This document shows, piece by piece, positions 8,617-17,759 of a DNA stretch of 64,000 nucleotides. The notes below the pieces were generated by a model that worked only from the letters and a program-made list of their open reading frames with translations, searched no databases and was not told where the DNA came from. This DNA comes from Geitlerinema sp. S16 (GTDB taxonomy: Bacteria; Cyanobacteriota; Cyanobacteriia; Cyanobacteriales; Geitlerinemataceae). The stretch lies in the NCBI GenBank assembly GCA_011390275.1, contig JAABST010000020.1:1-64000 (forward strand), in the 5' to 3' direction. A program made the translations under genes and the position numbers. The first letter of the stretch is position 1; every line of letters begins with the position of its first letter.

Positions 8617-10935
8617 ATGTTCGCCCAACCTCCACGATCGCGGCCTACCTCCTACAAAACGAACAATCTCGGTGCTTCGATCCTGGGACAGCAGGCGATC
8701 GCCATCGCCCTACGGGATGCGAACGAGTCCGAGATCGTCGCCCTCGCGAATCAATTTTTTTACAAAAATCGTGGCCAGCCCGTCGTGGAAAAACTGGCCT
8801 CGGGCTGCTCGATCGCCACCTTACGCCGGTTTCGCCGTGGCAAACCCGTTCGCTGTTTTGTGGAATATTGTCAGGCACTTGGACTTGACCCCCAAAAGAT
8901 TTGCGAGAAAATTGTCCCCCCACAGTTATTGCCCGAGCTATCCAGCCATCACTGTAGTCGGGTCACCACGGCGAAACATACCGTTTGTTTGGGTCGTGAA
9001 ACGGAACTGCGCCAGATTGAAAGCGCCTTGCGATCGGGATGTGTACGGCTCTATTTGCGGGGAGCGCGAGGCGTCGGCAAAACCGTTCTCGCCGACGAAA
9101 TTGCGAACACCCTGGGGCTAAACTTGGCGATCGCACGACGTATTACGATCGCCATCAAACCCTACGACAGCCTCGGATCGCGTCAAATTCCCCGCTGGCG
9201 AGCCCAGCGATCAATTGATTGCATTGAACGTGAGCTAGCCCGCGCCTGCTCACCCGCGATCGGTCACGAGACGATCCAGCTTCCGCGTGATGTGTTGTTC
9301 ACGCGCTTGGCGAAGCACCCCACGCTGCTTGTGATTGACGATATCGACGGTGCAGACGATCTCGATGCGGTTTTGGGTCTGATTTACGGCCTGCCGTCGA
9401 ATGTACAGGTCGTGGTGACAGGGACGGCACGATTACCGATCGAGCGAGTGCTGATCATTGAACCCCTCTCGCAGCAGGCGATCGCCCAATTAATTGATCG
9501 CTGCTGCATTGATCGACAATTGACGATTCAGCGTAGCGATCGACAATGGCTACAGGCGACAACACGCGGCTTCCCGGCTGCGATTATTAAAGCCGTCGCC
9601 CTGCTGGCCGAGTCCGATCGCCTCCAGCGTCCCCCCGTTCTCCGTCTGCGTGACGATTGCCTGATGAGCTACATTCAGCTAGGTCTCGATCGCCTCGAAC
9701 CCGATGCACTTACCGTCGCCGCCACCCTCAGCTTGTTTCCCCAGCCGATTGACCTCACCGCACTCGGCGAAATTACAACCATTCAGCCTCCTTGCTTAAC
9801 GGCGATCGCCACGCGCCTACACGACCTCAACCTCGCCTGTTACGACCCAGCCCAGAACACCTGTCACGCGTCCCGGCTCGAACGCGATCATTTTGCCCAA
9901 GCGCTGCAAACCCATCCTGATCGCGACGCGATCCATCAACGCTGGCTCGATCGCTACAGTCGCATCGCCGCTAGTCTGACGCCGGATGACTGGAAAGTGT
10001 GGCAAGACTACACCCCGATCGATCGCGAATGGGAAAACTGGCTGGCGGCGCTGGAATGGTGCGTCACCCATCAGCACTACGATCGCGCCTGCGAACTCTG
10101 GGCGGGACTGCGAGGCTATACCAACCTGCGGGGCTACTGGCAAGAGCGATTGCGCTGGCTCGACTGGGCGATCGCCGCCGCCGAAGCCCGCCAGGATCAC
10201 CTGGCTCAGGCGAGATTCTGGCGCGATCGGGCCTGGACACTCGCGCTCACCGAAGATCGCGATCAGCGCAAGCGTGCCGAAAACTGCTTCCAACAGGCCA
10301 TCACACTGGCGCAACACGCACGGGAGGTGGAGCGTTTTCAAACCTCCAGCACCCAAGCAAACACAGACCAGATGTGGCAAGAGTTTCGCTCAGAGCTTGC
10401 CCTAGAACAGGCGGTACTCTGTCTGGAAAATGGCGATCTCGATGGCGCACAAACCTGGATCGCTCGCGAACGCGCCTATCTCAATCGCTTACTTGATCGC
10501 TATGATCCCGCAAACTCACCCTCACAATGGCGACGCCAAAGTCTGCGTGCCGACTACTATGAGGCCGAAATTTTCTTTAATCGCGGCGACTATTCCCGCG
10601 CTCGTGATGCCTACAGCCGCGTCCTGAAGCGGGCTCGCGGTCTCGGCTGGACTCAGCTCTGCGCCTACGCCACAAACTGGCTCGCTGACATTGCTCTCTC
10701 CGAACACAGCTACGAAGCGGCGGAAACCTGGCTCAAGCAAACCCACTACTATCTTGCGGAGCAACAGGATTCTCGCTCATTGGGCTTCTATCACCAATCC
10801 TTAGCACGCGCCTATGCGGGACGCGATCGCCACGAAGAGGCCAGCCATTCGGCGCGACATGCCGCCAACGCCTTCGCCCAAGTGGGTCTACTCGATCGAG
10901 CGCGAACCCTCTTGGACGAATTTAAGCTGGCATAA
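8617..10935 (+). CDS. HTH-STAND ATPase with C-terminal TPR-like repeats
   Basis: A 772-residue protein. The N-terminal ~100 residues contain an XRE-like helix-turn-helix segment, SIATLRRFRRGKPV and YCQALGLDPQKI (about 67-97), of the kind placed in front of NB-ARC/AAA domains in cyanobacteria. A P-loop, GARGVGKTVLADEI (about 148-161), and a Walker B, LLVIDDID (about 237-244), define a STAND-type ATPase. A winged-helix-like part follows and then TPR-like helical repeats (about 480-770). STAND proteins act as ligand-triggered switches in transcription control or phage defence. There is no separate effector domain, so a regulatory role through the HTH is more likely. It stands alone. Confidence 0.8.
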   Translation: MFAQPPRSRPTSYKTNNLGASILGQQAIAIALRDANESEIVALANQFFYKNRGQPVVEKLASGCSIATLRRFRRGKPVRCFVEYCQALGLDPQKICEKIVPPQLLPELSSHHCSRVTTAKHTVCLGRETELRQIESALRSGCVRLYLRGARGVGKTVLADEIANTLGLNLAIARRITIAIKPYDSLGSRQIPRWRAQRSIDCIERELARACSPAIGHETIQLPRDVLFTRLAKHPTLLVIDDIDGADDLDAVLGLIYGLPSNVQVVVTGTARLPIERVLIIEPLSQQAIAQLIDRCCIDRQLTIQRSDRQWLQATTRGFPAAIIKAVALLAESDRLQRPPVLRLRDDCLMSYIQLGLDRLEPDALTVAATLSLFPQPIDLTALGEITTIQPPCLTAIATRLHDLNLACYDPAQNTCHASRLERDHFAQALQTHPDRDAIHQRWLDRYSRIAASLTPDDWKVWQDYTPIDREWENWLAALEWCVTHQHYDRACELWAGLRGYTNLRGYWQERLRWLDWAIAAAEARQDHLAQARFWRDRAWTLALTEDRDQRKRAENCFQQAITLAQHAREVERFQTSSTQANTDQMWQEFRSELALEQAVLCLENGDLDGAQTWIARERAYLNRLLDRYDPANSPSQWRRQSLRADYYEAEIFFNRGDYSRARDAYSRVLKRARGLGWTQLCAYATNWLADIALSEHSYEAAETWLKQTHYYLAEQQDSRSLGFYHQSLARAYAGRDRHEEASHSARHAANAFAQVGLLDRARTLLDEFKLA

Positions 10936-10958
10936 CAGCTCACGGTTGCGGCTCGCGG

Positions 10959-11552
10959 CTAGGAGCTGAATTCCGAGAATCCTCGGCCACAGGCTCCATA
11001 CTTCCAAGAGTCTGACCCCGATGAGGTCATGAAGTCCAGCGGCGCGATCGCCGTACCTTCGCGTGATGAATCGGGCTGCAAATCGAGCTGGAAATGATGG
11101 CGCAAGAGTCGCAGCGTTTCCGCAGAGGATTTGACGCCGTTCCGTTTGGTTGAGGCGTGAGCGCCAAACGGCTGATGGTCAATAAATCGACCAAATAGCG
11201 CGAGACAGTCGCGGCGATAGCGTTGAGTATCGAGAATATGCACGTGCCACACCTGGTCTAGCGTCGGCGTCGGCACGAGTTCACGATCGGGGTACAGGTC
11301 AAGTAGACAGAGAAAGTGACAATATCGCTCGATCGCGATCGTCAAATCTTGTGGGCTTTCGCCGTGCGGCAAATATTGAATCAGTTCTGCAATGCCAAGT
11401 GTTGTGCAGCGTTGATGAAATTCCTGAATTCGAGCCTGAAGCGCCGGTGTATTCGGCAGGGCGGGTAATGGCCGCGATCGAGGTGTGATCGTGATCGGCT
11501 GCACTCTCTCGCAAGCAGGCCGGGAATGGCTTGAAGGTATCGCTGGAATCAT
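10959..11552 (-). CDS. Glycine-rich-domain-protein-like (GRDP/DUF1399) family protein
   Basis: A 197-residue protein. Residues about 38-128 match the GRDP-like domain known from plants and bacteria, with the signature PTLDQVWHVHILDTQRY at 96-112 followed by RRDC. The N-terminal 30 residues are Pro/Arg-rich. The tail ends in a Ser/Gly-rich stretch with one Cys (KYGACGRGFSEF), a reduced form of the glycine-rich ends of this family. The molecular function of bacterial members is not established. It converges with the STAND gene (24-bp gap). Confidence 0.7.
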   Translation of the reverse strand: MIPAIPSSHSRPACERVQPITITPRSRPLPALPNTPALQARIQEFHQRCTTLGIAELIQYLPHGESPQDLTIAIERYCHFLCLLDLYPDRELVPTPTLDQVWHVHILDTQRYRRDCLALFGRFIDHQPFGAHASTKRNGVKSSAETLRLLRHHFQLDLQPDSSREGTAIAPLDFMTSSGSDSWKYGACGRGFSEFSS

Positions 11553-12005
11553 CTGTAAATCTCATACAAGGCGCTATGGATTTATCAGCGGATAGGAGTG
11601 ATTTCTTCAGGAATAGATAAATAAAGCGCGATGCATTGAGTGGATTCGGAATTCATAAGCCAGGTTAAAGCCTTGGTGTGAAAGGTTTTCGCCCGTGTCC
11701 TTCGCCTTTGTCAAACGATCGGGATCTCCGAAACGCGAAGCGTTGAAATCTTTCAGAAAAAAGGGCAACAGAGAACTCCAGTCAGGGGATTCAATCCATA
11801 CCAGCGGGTCGATGCTCTTGGTCAAACCGGATCGAGATCACACACCTTTGTAGATTTGCGTCTACCTAAACCCTCGATCCATCTCATGGGTATCACCGAC
11901 CGCGATCGCCGACAACCCGCTAGAAATTCTCGAAAATGGTATAGCCACATGCCGGGGATTCTTCTACTTTTCCAGCCTTGTAACCAATTCTTCTCATCCC
12001 CAGCC
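11553..12005. other. Intergenic region without a convincing gene
   Basis: About 450 bp. A 72-codon minus frame (11607-11825) and a 68-codon minus frame (11822-12028) show no motif, start context or family resemblance. The promoter of the GRDP-like gene and of the small gene at 12006 should lie here. Confidence 0.4.
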
Positions 12006-12308
12006 ATGCCAGCAAACGAACCCCCCATCTTTAACTCTCAGGATTCTGAGCCTCACCCGTATCATTCATCTCCACCTTCTACGGACGTGTTTAAGCAAAC
12101 TTCCCCCTCTCAAATTGAAATCGATCTAACCATCTCTAGTTCAAGCCACAGGAATGGCAGATACGATCAGCCTCTACCATTTTCTGCAATTGTTTTAGCG
12201 CTGATCTCCTTTGGAGTGATCGCCACGGCTATGTTCTGGGTTAGCGGGATCATGCACGAAAAGTCGCACCATGCACCGGAAGCGCAGGCGAAAATATTGC
12301 GCGGTTAG
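12006..12308 (+). CDS. Small membrane protein, unknown function
   Basis: A 100-residue protein from ATG 12006; the frame opens earlier at 11856 but ATG 12006 gives the compact form. The first 60 residues are polar and Ser/Pro-rich, followed by one hydrophobic helix (FSAIVLALISFGVIATAMFW) at about 61-80 and a short His-containing tail. No family recognised. The stop TAG at 12306 is followed by GGCGCGTCATGAA, similar to the end of the MITE at 31985. Confidence 0.5.
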   Translation: MPANEPPIFNSQDSEPHPYHSSPPSTDVFKQTSPSQIEIDLTISSSSHRNGRYDQPLPFSAIVLALISFGVIATAMFWVSGIMHEKSHHAPEAQAKILRG

Positions 12309-12408
12309 GGCGCGTCATGAAGGCAGGCTAATTCGTTACAAAATCTTTTACGGGACGATCAATCACCCTTCAAGCCGGGATACCGATCTTTAATCTCATC
12401 AGGCCGAA

Positions 12409-13236
12409 TCATTTCACAATAAACCGGCGAGGACGTACACGCATTGGATCGATGTCAACGATCGCCTCATCCCAATCAAGAATGCGTGTCTTCCGCGTCC
12501 AAGCATTCGCCTGATAGACCTGCTGATGGCGCAGATCGATCGCCGTTAACCAGCCACTTTCGAGCGTGTACGCGCCCGTATCAATATCAATCCAGCCGGA
12601 GCCGCGTGCAATCTGTCCTGGCTTGACGCCGAGGAAGGTGAAGGAAATCGTATGCCCGATAATTGTGAGCTTATCGGGGAAATAGGGCGTTGTAGAACGG
12701 TGAAATGGATCGCGAATCCAGCAAAATTCGCGGGCGCTTTGCTTGGCGATCGCCCGCTGAGGATCAAGGCCAGCATGAACCAGCCAGTAATCTCCCCGAT
12801 CGCGATACAGCGGCTGCTGACGGAGCCACGCGATATGTTCGACCAGTTCTCGACGATCCTCATAGCTATCGATGGTGGTGTGGCCACCACTCCGCAGCCA
12901 GTTTTCTAAGGCATGGTCGTCCTGGGGCGTTTGTCCACAGGCGGCGATCGCCAGCTCCTCATGATTACCGCGAATCGTATGAAATTGCGGCGTGCTTCGC
13001 ACCAGTTCGACCGTATCGCGACTGCGCGGGCCGCGATCAATCAAATCACCAAGAAAGTCCACCCGATCGTCCGCCACAACGGCCAGCAAATCGAGCAAGC
13101 GCATCAGCGTATCGTAATGACCGTGAACATCGCCAATCACAATGTTGCGTCCAGACAGCGGTGACACGTCACGGCCTGGTTGCGTCAGGGTTACAACATC
13201 GGCAGCATCATCCAAAAGGATTGCGGGGGTAGACAT
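12409..13236 (-). CDS. PPP-family serine/threonine protein phosphatase-like metallophosphoesterase
   Basis: A 275-residue protein. The three PPP metal motifs are complete: GDVHGH (35-40), GDLIDRG (63-69) and GNHE (90-93), with later His residues in VHAGLD and IIGHT. This is the layout of bacteriophage-lambda/ApaH-type PPP phosphatases, which remove phosphate from proteins or small phosphorylated molecules using two metals. The ATG at 13236 (MSTPAIL) is preferred to the frame start at 13302, which would add a hydrophobic run of no clear use. A possible link to diadenosine polyphosphates (ApaH) cannot be excluded. No operon partner. Confidence 0.85.
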   Translation of the reverse strand: MSTPAILLDDAADVVTLTQPGRDVSPLSGRNIVIGDVHGHYDTLMRLLDLLAVVADDRVDFLGDLIDRGPRSRDTVELVRSTPQFHTIRGNHEELAIAACGQTPQDDHALENWLRSGGHTTIDSYEDRRELVEHIAWLRQQPLYRDRGDYWLVHAGLDPQRAIAKQSAREFCWIRDPFHRSTTPYFPDKLTIIGHTISFTFLGVKPGQIARGSGWIDIDTGAYTLESGWLTAIDLRHQQVYQANAWTRKTRILDWDEAIVDIDPMRVRPRRFIVK

Positions 13237-13349
13237 CAGGAAGTAAAGCAGGACGAACGCTTGAGGCGTGAATGTACCGGAGAAGCCAACGGCAGCGATC
13301 ACCCAATATTTCCAATATTAATATTGCAATCCTTGGGCAACCGAAAACA

Positions 13350-14096
13350 TTACTGACTCAAGGCTTTGAGGAAATTTTGCAACCCCGCCATAATTCCAGG
13401 ACTTTTTTTGACGCCGCTGGATGCAGCCTCCGGGTTTCCGTCATCCTCTTCGCCCATCAAAATGCGATCGAGTGCTTCACCAACGGGCTTACTCGCCGTT
13501 TCCGATAAGAGTTCACCTTCCAGTGCTGGAGGGATCGCATCGCCCCACACTTGCCACAGTGCAGGATAGGCTCGGTAAAGCGTCGCACCGTCCAGGGGGC
13601 GAATGTAGTAGCACGTTTCGATCTTACTCAAAAAGCGCTCTCGAAGTTGACGACCCGCATAACCGATACCGATCGTTGCAATATTTTCCAAGCGTGGCAA
13701 CAACATGACGACCGGACGACCCGCCGCCGTCAAGTACAACTTCTCGACTTGCTCCACATCCACATCAGACGGCTCGACCACCAAAAAACATTCATCTTCC
13801 GGCAAAAGCTGCGTCTCGATCGGGCGACGCGGACTCCCCAAATCCGAAATTTGGAACCGCTCCTCGCCCCAATCTCGCCGCGCTAACGCGGTTGCACCCA
13901 TATCCGGGAACAGCACGCGCAGCTTGTAGCCCATGTCTAACAGCTCTGGAAGAAACTGCTCGGCGATCGTTTGCGCCTTCAGTTCCCCGACCAGCAGCTC
14001 AATTTGAACCAGAGTTTGGCCGGATTCGAGGGCGGCGCGGGTGGCGTGGCGGGCTTGAAGTAGAGCGGTGTCGAGGTCGGTGGGAAGCGGGGTCAT
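13350..14096 (-). CDS. DUF1995 family protein (LPA3-like)
   Basis: A 248-residue protein from ATG 14096 (MTPLPTDL). The body matches DUF1995, shared by cyanobacteria and plastids; plant LPA3 of this family helps photosystem II accumulate. Seen here are the VEPSDVDVEQVEKL region and a conserved YYIRPLDGATLYRAYP segment near the C-terminal third, followed by an acidic, Ser-rich tail. It lies directly downstream of thf1 on the same strand but behind a hairpin terminator, so the two may be only partly cotranscribed. Molecular activity unknown. Confidence 0.75.
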   Translation of the reverse strand: MTPLPTDLDTALLQARHATRAALESGQTLVQIELLVGELKAQTIAEQFLPELLDMGYKLRVLFPDMGATALARRDWGEERFQISDLGSPRRPIETQLLPEDECFLVVEPSDVDVEQVEKLYLTAAGRPVVMLLPRLENIATIGIGYAGRQLRERFLSKIETCYYIRPLDGATLYRAYPALWQVWGDAIPPALEGELLSETASKPVGEALDRILMGEEDDGNPEAASSGVKKSPGIMAGLQNFLKALSQ

Positions 14097-14136
14097 GGAG
14101 TTGGGTTTGAGTGGGAAATTCCGTGAATACATGCAA

Positions 14137-14178
14137 AACGAGTGCGGAAGCTCTATCTACAAAGCTTCCACACTCGTT
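14137..14178 (-). terminator. Hairpin terminator after thf1
   Basis: A 16-base inverted repeat, AACGAGTGCGGAAGCT (14137-14152) with AGCTTCCACACTCGTT (14163-14178), has one mismatch. Read on the minus strand the second arm ends in GTTTTGC, a T-rich exit. It lies between thf1 and the DUF1995 gene. Confidence 0.75.
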
Positions 14179-14233
14179 ATTTGTCGATCGTCTCGTCCAA
14201 ATGAACTCCGAGAAAATCTACCATACTTAACCT

Positions 14234-15016
14234 TTAACCTTCAGACTCGGTCTCTACCGCCTGAGGAGAAGCATCGTCTTCACGGGTGGCCGGAGTCACG
14301 GTGTCATCGTCGGCATGAGCTTCTTTAGCTTCCGCTGCGGCTTTCTTCTCCGCCATTTCAGCCTGACGCTTATCGCGCTTTTTACGTTCCGCGTTAACCG
14401 CATCTGCCATTGCTTCCCGCGCCAGCTTCATCTTTTCGAGATTGCTGCGATAGAGATCGACATCCTTTTGGAGCTTATCGCCGCCCAGCGTCAAAAATTG
14501 ACTGAGGGAACTGAGCAAGGCCTCACGCTCTTCGCGCTGGTTCACGAGGTCGGGCGCAATGTTGTCGAGTATTGTACAGACGCCAATCCCGAATAGGCGG
14601 CTATACTTCATGCGTTCCCGCCCAGCCAGAGCCGCAAAAATGTCCTTGAGCGGATTGTGACCCTCAGTTTGCTCGATCGCCGCTTTGAAGTCCTCGGCAG
14701 ATAGCCCCTCTAGCGAACTCACCAGGGAGGTCGCATCTGCACGATATTGCTCAACGCTGCGTCCGGTGGCCTGACAAATCGCCTGGAAAATCGCATCACG
14801 TTCGCTATCTGTCCGATAGCCTGCCATGAAGCGATCGAAGACCGTCACGACTCCCAGAGCATAAATTGCATCGTAGTTGAAGTCTGCATTGACAGACAAC
14901 AGATGCATTTCAACCAGCAATTCTTCGACAACGCGACGATAAATCGAGTCGATCGGTCGGGTATACAGCGAGTAGAACTCGCGCTTAGTATCGGAAACAG
15001 TACGAACGCTATCCAC
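14234..15016 (-). CDS. thf1: Thylakoid formation protein Thf1/Psb29
   Basis: A 260-residue protein matching Psb29/Thf1, which in cyanobacteria binds and stabilises FtsH proteases and affects photosystem II repair. The N-terminus VRTVSDTKREFYSLYTRPI is characteristic, followed by the helical core (VVEELLVEMHLLS, ALGVVTVFDRFMAGY). From about residue 170 the chain becomes a highly charged Lys/Glu/Ala helix and an acidic tail, as in other family members. The start at ATG 15016 is fixed by the conserved N-terminus. It strongly supports a photosynthetic host. Confidence 0.92.
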   Translation of the reverse strand: MDSVRTVSDTKREFYSLYTRPIDSIYRRVVEELLVEMHLLSVNADFNYDAIYALGVVTVFDRFMAGYRTDSERDAIFQAICQATGRSVEQYRADATSLVSSLEGLSAEDFKAAIEQTEGHNPLKDIFAALAGRERMKYSRLFGIGVCTILDNIAPDLVNQREEREALLSSLSQFLTLGGDKLQKDVDLYRSNLEKMKLAREAMADAVNAERKKRDKRQAEMAEKKAAAEAKEAHADDDTVTPATREDDASPQAVETESEG

Positions 15017-15307
15017 AGAAAAATTTAAACCTTATGTATGTTTCGTTGAGTTTGTACGTTCGCCGATGAGATGCGGAAGCTAGACCCATGAGCGCGAAAC
15101 GCAAGATGACGGGGAGTATCGCCGCGTCTAGCAGAAAATGAGCGTCGCGATCGCGACTTCATTTAAGCTGAAATGTATCTTAACTGAATTACCGATCCCG
15201 ATTTCATCTTTTCGCGGCGGTCTGGTTTCGCGATCGCCGATCGTGAGGGCGGCGTCTTAATCTGCTCACGCAGCAATGTACAGAATGCTCACAGCACAAT
15301 GCTCACA

Positions 15308-15348
15308 CTAAAAGCCCCACCCTAGTCGTTTTAGAGTGGGGCTTTTAG
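15308..15348 (-). terminator. Hairpin terminator after the STAS gene
   Basis: Inverted repeat CTAAAAGCCCCACCCT (15308-15323) and AGAGTGGGGCTTTTAG (15333-15348) with one mismatch. On the minus strand the G/C-rich stem ends in CTTTTAG. It lies 41 bp beyond the STAS gene stop and is nearly symmetric, so it may work in both directions. Confidence 0.8.
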
Positions 15349-15388
15349 CGTGATTCAAGCATACCGGCTCAAACGTAACCGAGCTGTA

Positions 15389-15757
15389 CTAGCTCGCAAC
15401 ATTGCGCGGCACGCCTTCAAGCGCATCATCTTCGGTCTCAAAAATCTCAAAGACAGAGTCCATCATCGTGACTTCAAATACGAGCTTGGCTTCAGGATGA
15501 ACGTTACAAATGCGAAAGCTGCCTTTGACTTTATTTGCATCCCTCATACCGGCAACCAGTGACGTTAGCCCTGAGCTGTCGATGAAGTTCACCTGACCGA
15601 GGTTGACAACAACGTGGCGACTAAGCTTCGAGATGCACTCTTGAAGCTTCAGCCGAAACTGCCATGCCGTCGTAATGTCTAGGCGGCCTGCGGGTGCAAG
15701 AACGATGACCGTCGCACCATCTGGAGTGGTATGTGTTTTTTGCTCGATGTGGATCAC
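15389..15757 (-). CDS. STAS-domain anti-sigma factor antagonist
   Basis: A 122-residue single-domain STAS protein of the SpoIIAA/RsbV type. The motif VNFIDSSGLTSLV carries the Ser (61 or 62) that is phosphorylated by a cognate anti-sigma kinase in this family. The rest follows the STAS order: APAGRLDITTA near the N-terminus and FRICNVHPEAKLVFEVTMMDSVFEIFET at the end. It would act in the cytosol in partner-switching control of a sigma factor or another regulator. No kinase or phosphatase partner gene is adjacent, so the partner must be elsewhere. Confidence 0.88.
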   Translation of the reverse strand: MIHIEQKTHTTPDGATVIVLAPAGRLDITTAWQFRLKLQECISKLSRHVVVNLGQVNFIDSSGLTSLVAGMRDANKVKGSFRICNVHPEAKLVFEVTMMDSVFEIFETEDDALEGVPRNVAS

Positions 15758-16208
15758 CGACCCTTCCTCGATTATGACGTAACGTTAGGCTCTGGCTTGC
15801 AGGCAACTCAAGGCGATTCGCGAACGTTTTTTGATGATCGCTATGAATTTCGATTGAAATTATAGTTCACGGCAATCATCAAGGCTGCGATCGTCATTGA
15901 GAAGTGCGCTTAGCTGTCCGACCATACACAGTGTGTGATGTTAAAGCCGGATTATCTGAACTGGGACACTCAATGCCTATCGTCAGGTGCTGTGCAGCGA
16001 CAACCCTACGGTCTTTACTGGAAAGTCGCAAGGCTGATTGACGTAGCTCTATCTTAAACCTGCTTCGTGTTGTGTGACTTTTTTCGGTGACTTTCAGATA
16101 GGAGGCGTTTGGCTAAAAAGCACCTCGGCTATTCTTGAACGTCAGGAGGTCAACTCCTTTTTGCTGTCTAAATCGATAATTTAGATCAACATTAGAACAC
16201 AGTATAAC
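15758..16208. other. Intergenic region between STAS gene and hemF 3' end
   Basis: About 450 bp, holding the promoter of the STAS gene. A short hairpin AGGAG-GTCAA-CTCCT with a following TTTT (16144-16160) is on the plus strand where no gene ends. No coding frame of note. Confidence 0.45.
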
Positions 16209-17249
16209 CTACCCTTCGACCTGACTTTTGTGCCAATTTGCCCAATCCTGCGGTTTCAGGAAGATTTCATAGAGTTCGGCCTCACGGCTTCCGGGTTCTG
16301 GAGTGTAGCCGTATTCCCAGCGTACCAGGGGAGGCAGGGACATCAAAATGGATTCGGTGCGCCCGTTGGTTTGCAGACCGAAGATGGTGCCGCGATCGTA
16401 AACCAGATTGAATTCGACGTAGCGACCGCGACGGTAGAGCTGGAAGTTGCGTTCATGTTCGCCGTATTCCGTATCGCGACGACGGTTGACGATCGGCTCG
16501 TAGGCGGGAATGAACGAGTGACCGCAGGTGTTGACGAAATTAAACAGGTCATCCCAGGAGCGAGGGGTCACATCGCCGATCTCATTACTGTAGTGTGCCG
16601 CTCCGCCATCCGGATTTGGACCTCGATACAGTTGGCCGCGCCCATCCTGGTAGTCGAAAAAGAGTCCGCCAACGCCGCGCGTCTCATTGCGGTGCTTTAG
16701 GTAGAAATATTCGTCACACCAGCGCTTGAAGACGTTGTAATACTCGGAGTGGTAGCGATCGCAGGCTTGTTTAAAGGTGTTGTGAAAATGCGCTGCGTCT
16801 TCGTGAAAGGGGTAGTAGGGCGTCAGATCCGCTCCGCCACCGAACCACCAAACCGGACCGGCTTCAAAGTAGCGATAATTGAGGTGAACGGTGGGAATGT
16901 AAGGGCTACGCGGATGCAGCACCATCGATGTCCCCGTCGCGTAGAAGCCATGACCAGCGGCTTCCGGGCGCTGCTTGAGAATCGAAGGGGGCAGTGTGTC
17001 GCCGCAGACTTCAGAAAAGTTAACGCCGCCCTGCTCGAACACATTGCCATCGATCATGACCCGCGATCGACCGCCACCGCCTTCCGGGCGCTCCCACATG
17101 TCCTGCTTAAAGTTCGCCTTACCGTCAATCCGTTCAAGGTTTTCGCAAATGCTGTCTTGCAGCGATTGCATGAACGCGCTCACGCGCTCACGGGAATCTG
17201 AAGGGGGAGCGGCGGGTTTGGAGTCGATCTGGGTAGGAGTGACGGTCAT
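16209..17249 (-). CDS. hemF: Oxygen-dependent coproporphyrinogen III oxidase
   Basis: A 346-residue protein matching aerobic coproporphyrinogen III oxidase, which decarboxylates two propionates to give protoporphyrinogen IX for heme and chlorophyll. Typical segments are [25 protein letters not shown] (about 57-77), [19 protein letters not shown], and [16 protein letters not shown] (about 135-150), followed by [12 protein letters not shown]. The C-terminal [16 protein letters not shown] and [12 protein letters not shown] segments are also present. Length is normal. It is monocistronic and divergent from mrp, with about 500 bp between them. Confidence 0.96.
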   Translation of the reverse strand: MTVTPTQIDSKPAAPPSDSRERVSAFMQSLQDSICENLERIDGKANFKQDMWERPEGGGGRSRVMIDGNVFEQGGVNFSEVCGDTLPPSILKQRPEAAGHGFYATGTSMVLHPRSPYIPTVHLNYRYFEAGPVWWFGGGADLTPYYPFHEDAAHFHNTFKQACDRYHSEYYNVFKRWCDEYFYLKHRNETRGVGGLFFDYQDGRGQLYRGPNPDGGAAHYSNEIGDVTPRSWDDLFNFVNTCGHSFIPAYEPIVNRRRDTEYGEHERNFQLYRRGRYVEFNLVYDRGTIFGLQTNGRTESILMSLPPLVRWEYGYTPEPGSREAELYEIFLKPQDWANWHKSQVEG

Positions 17250-17759
17250 TCTCTTGTTTTATCGTTATTTGTATTTCGCTAAAATCGGACAATACGCCGA
17301 ACTATTTCGGCGATCGCAGCCTCTCTCTCGGAGAGATTGTACCGGTCTTAGCTGAATGAGATGACGCGCATTTGCGGTCAAATTCGCGGTCAACCGCCAC
17401 CGCACAGGTGCGATGTGGTTCCTTATAAACAGGCAGGTATTCACAAAATTTTAAAGATAGATGCGAGTTTGGTTGTGCGTGGCTTAACAAATGTAGATTG
17501 TTTATTACAAAATGAGATAGAGGTGAAATGTCAGCTAGCTTACGCTGGAAAACGGCGAGAAAATCGGCTGTATTTCGCCGTCACTCAACCGCAGACCGTT
17601 TTGTGGAAGCTGAGATGTTCCGCTTGATCAAGCCTGCTTGATCTAGAATGCAATGCTCTCGATCATTGCTCCCGTAGATTGCAAATTCACCGCGAATCAA
17701 CCGCGAACCAACCTGCGAATTTGCACGATTACCGACTCAATATATCAGAGGATTTTTTT
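17250..17759. other. Divergent promoter region hemF / mrp
   Basis: About 510 bp between divergent genes. An AT-rich part (17420-17530) includes several TATAAT-like and TTGACA-like words but no pair I would commit to. A ribosome-binding AGAGGA lies just ahead of the GTG start of mrp. No small gene accepted. Confidence 0.45.

Noticed and set aside
11607..11825. 72-codon minus-strand frame
   Set aside because: No recognisable features or start context; cannot be told from chance.
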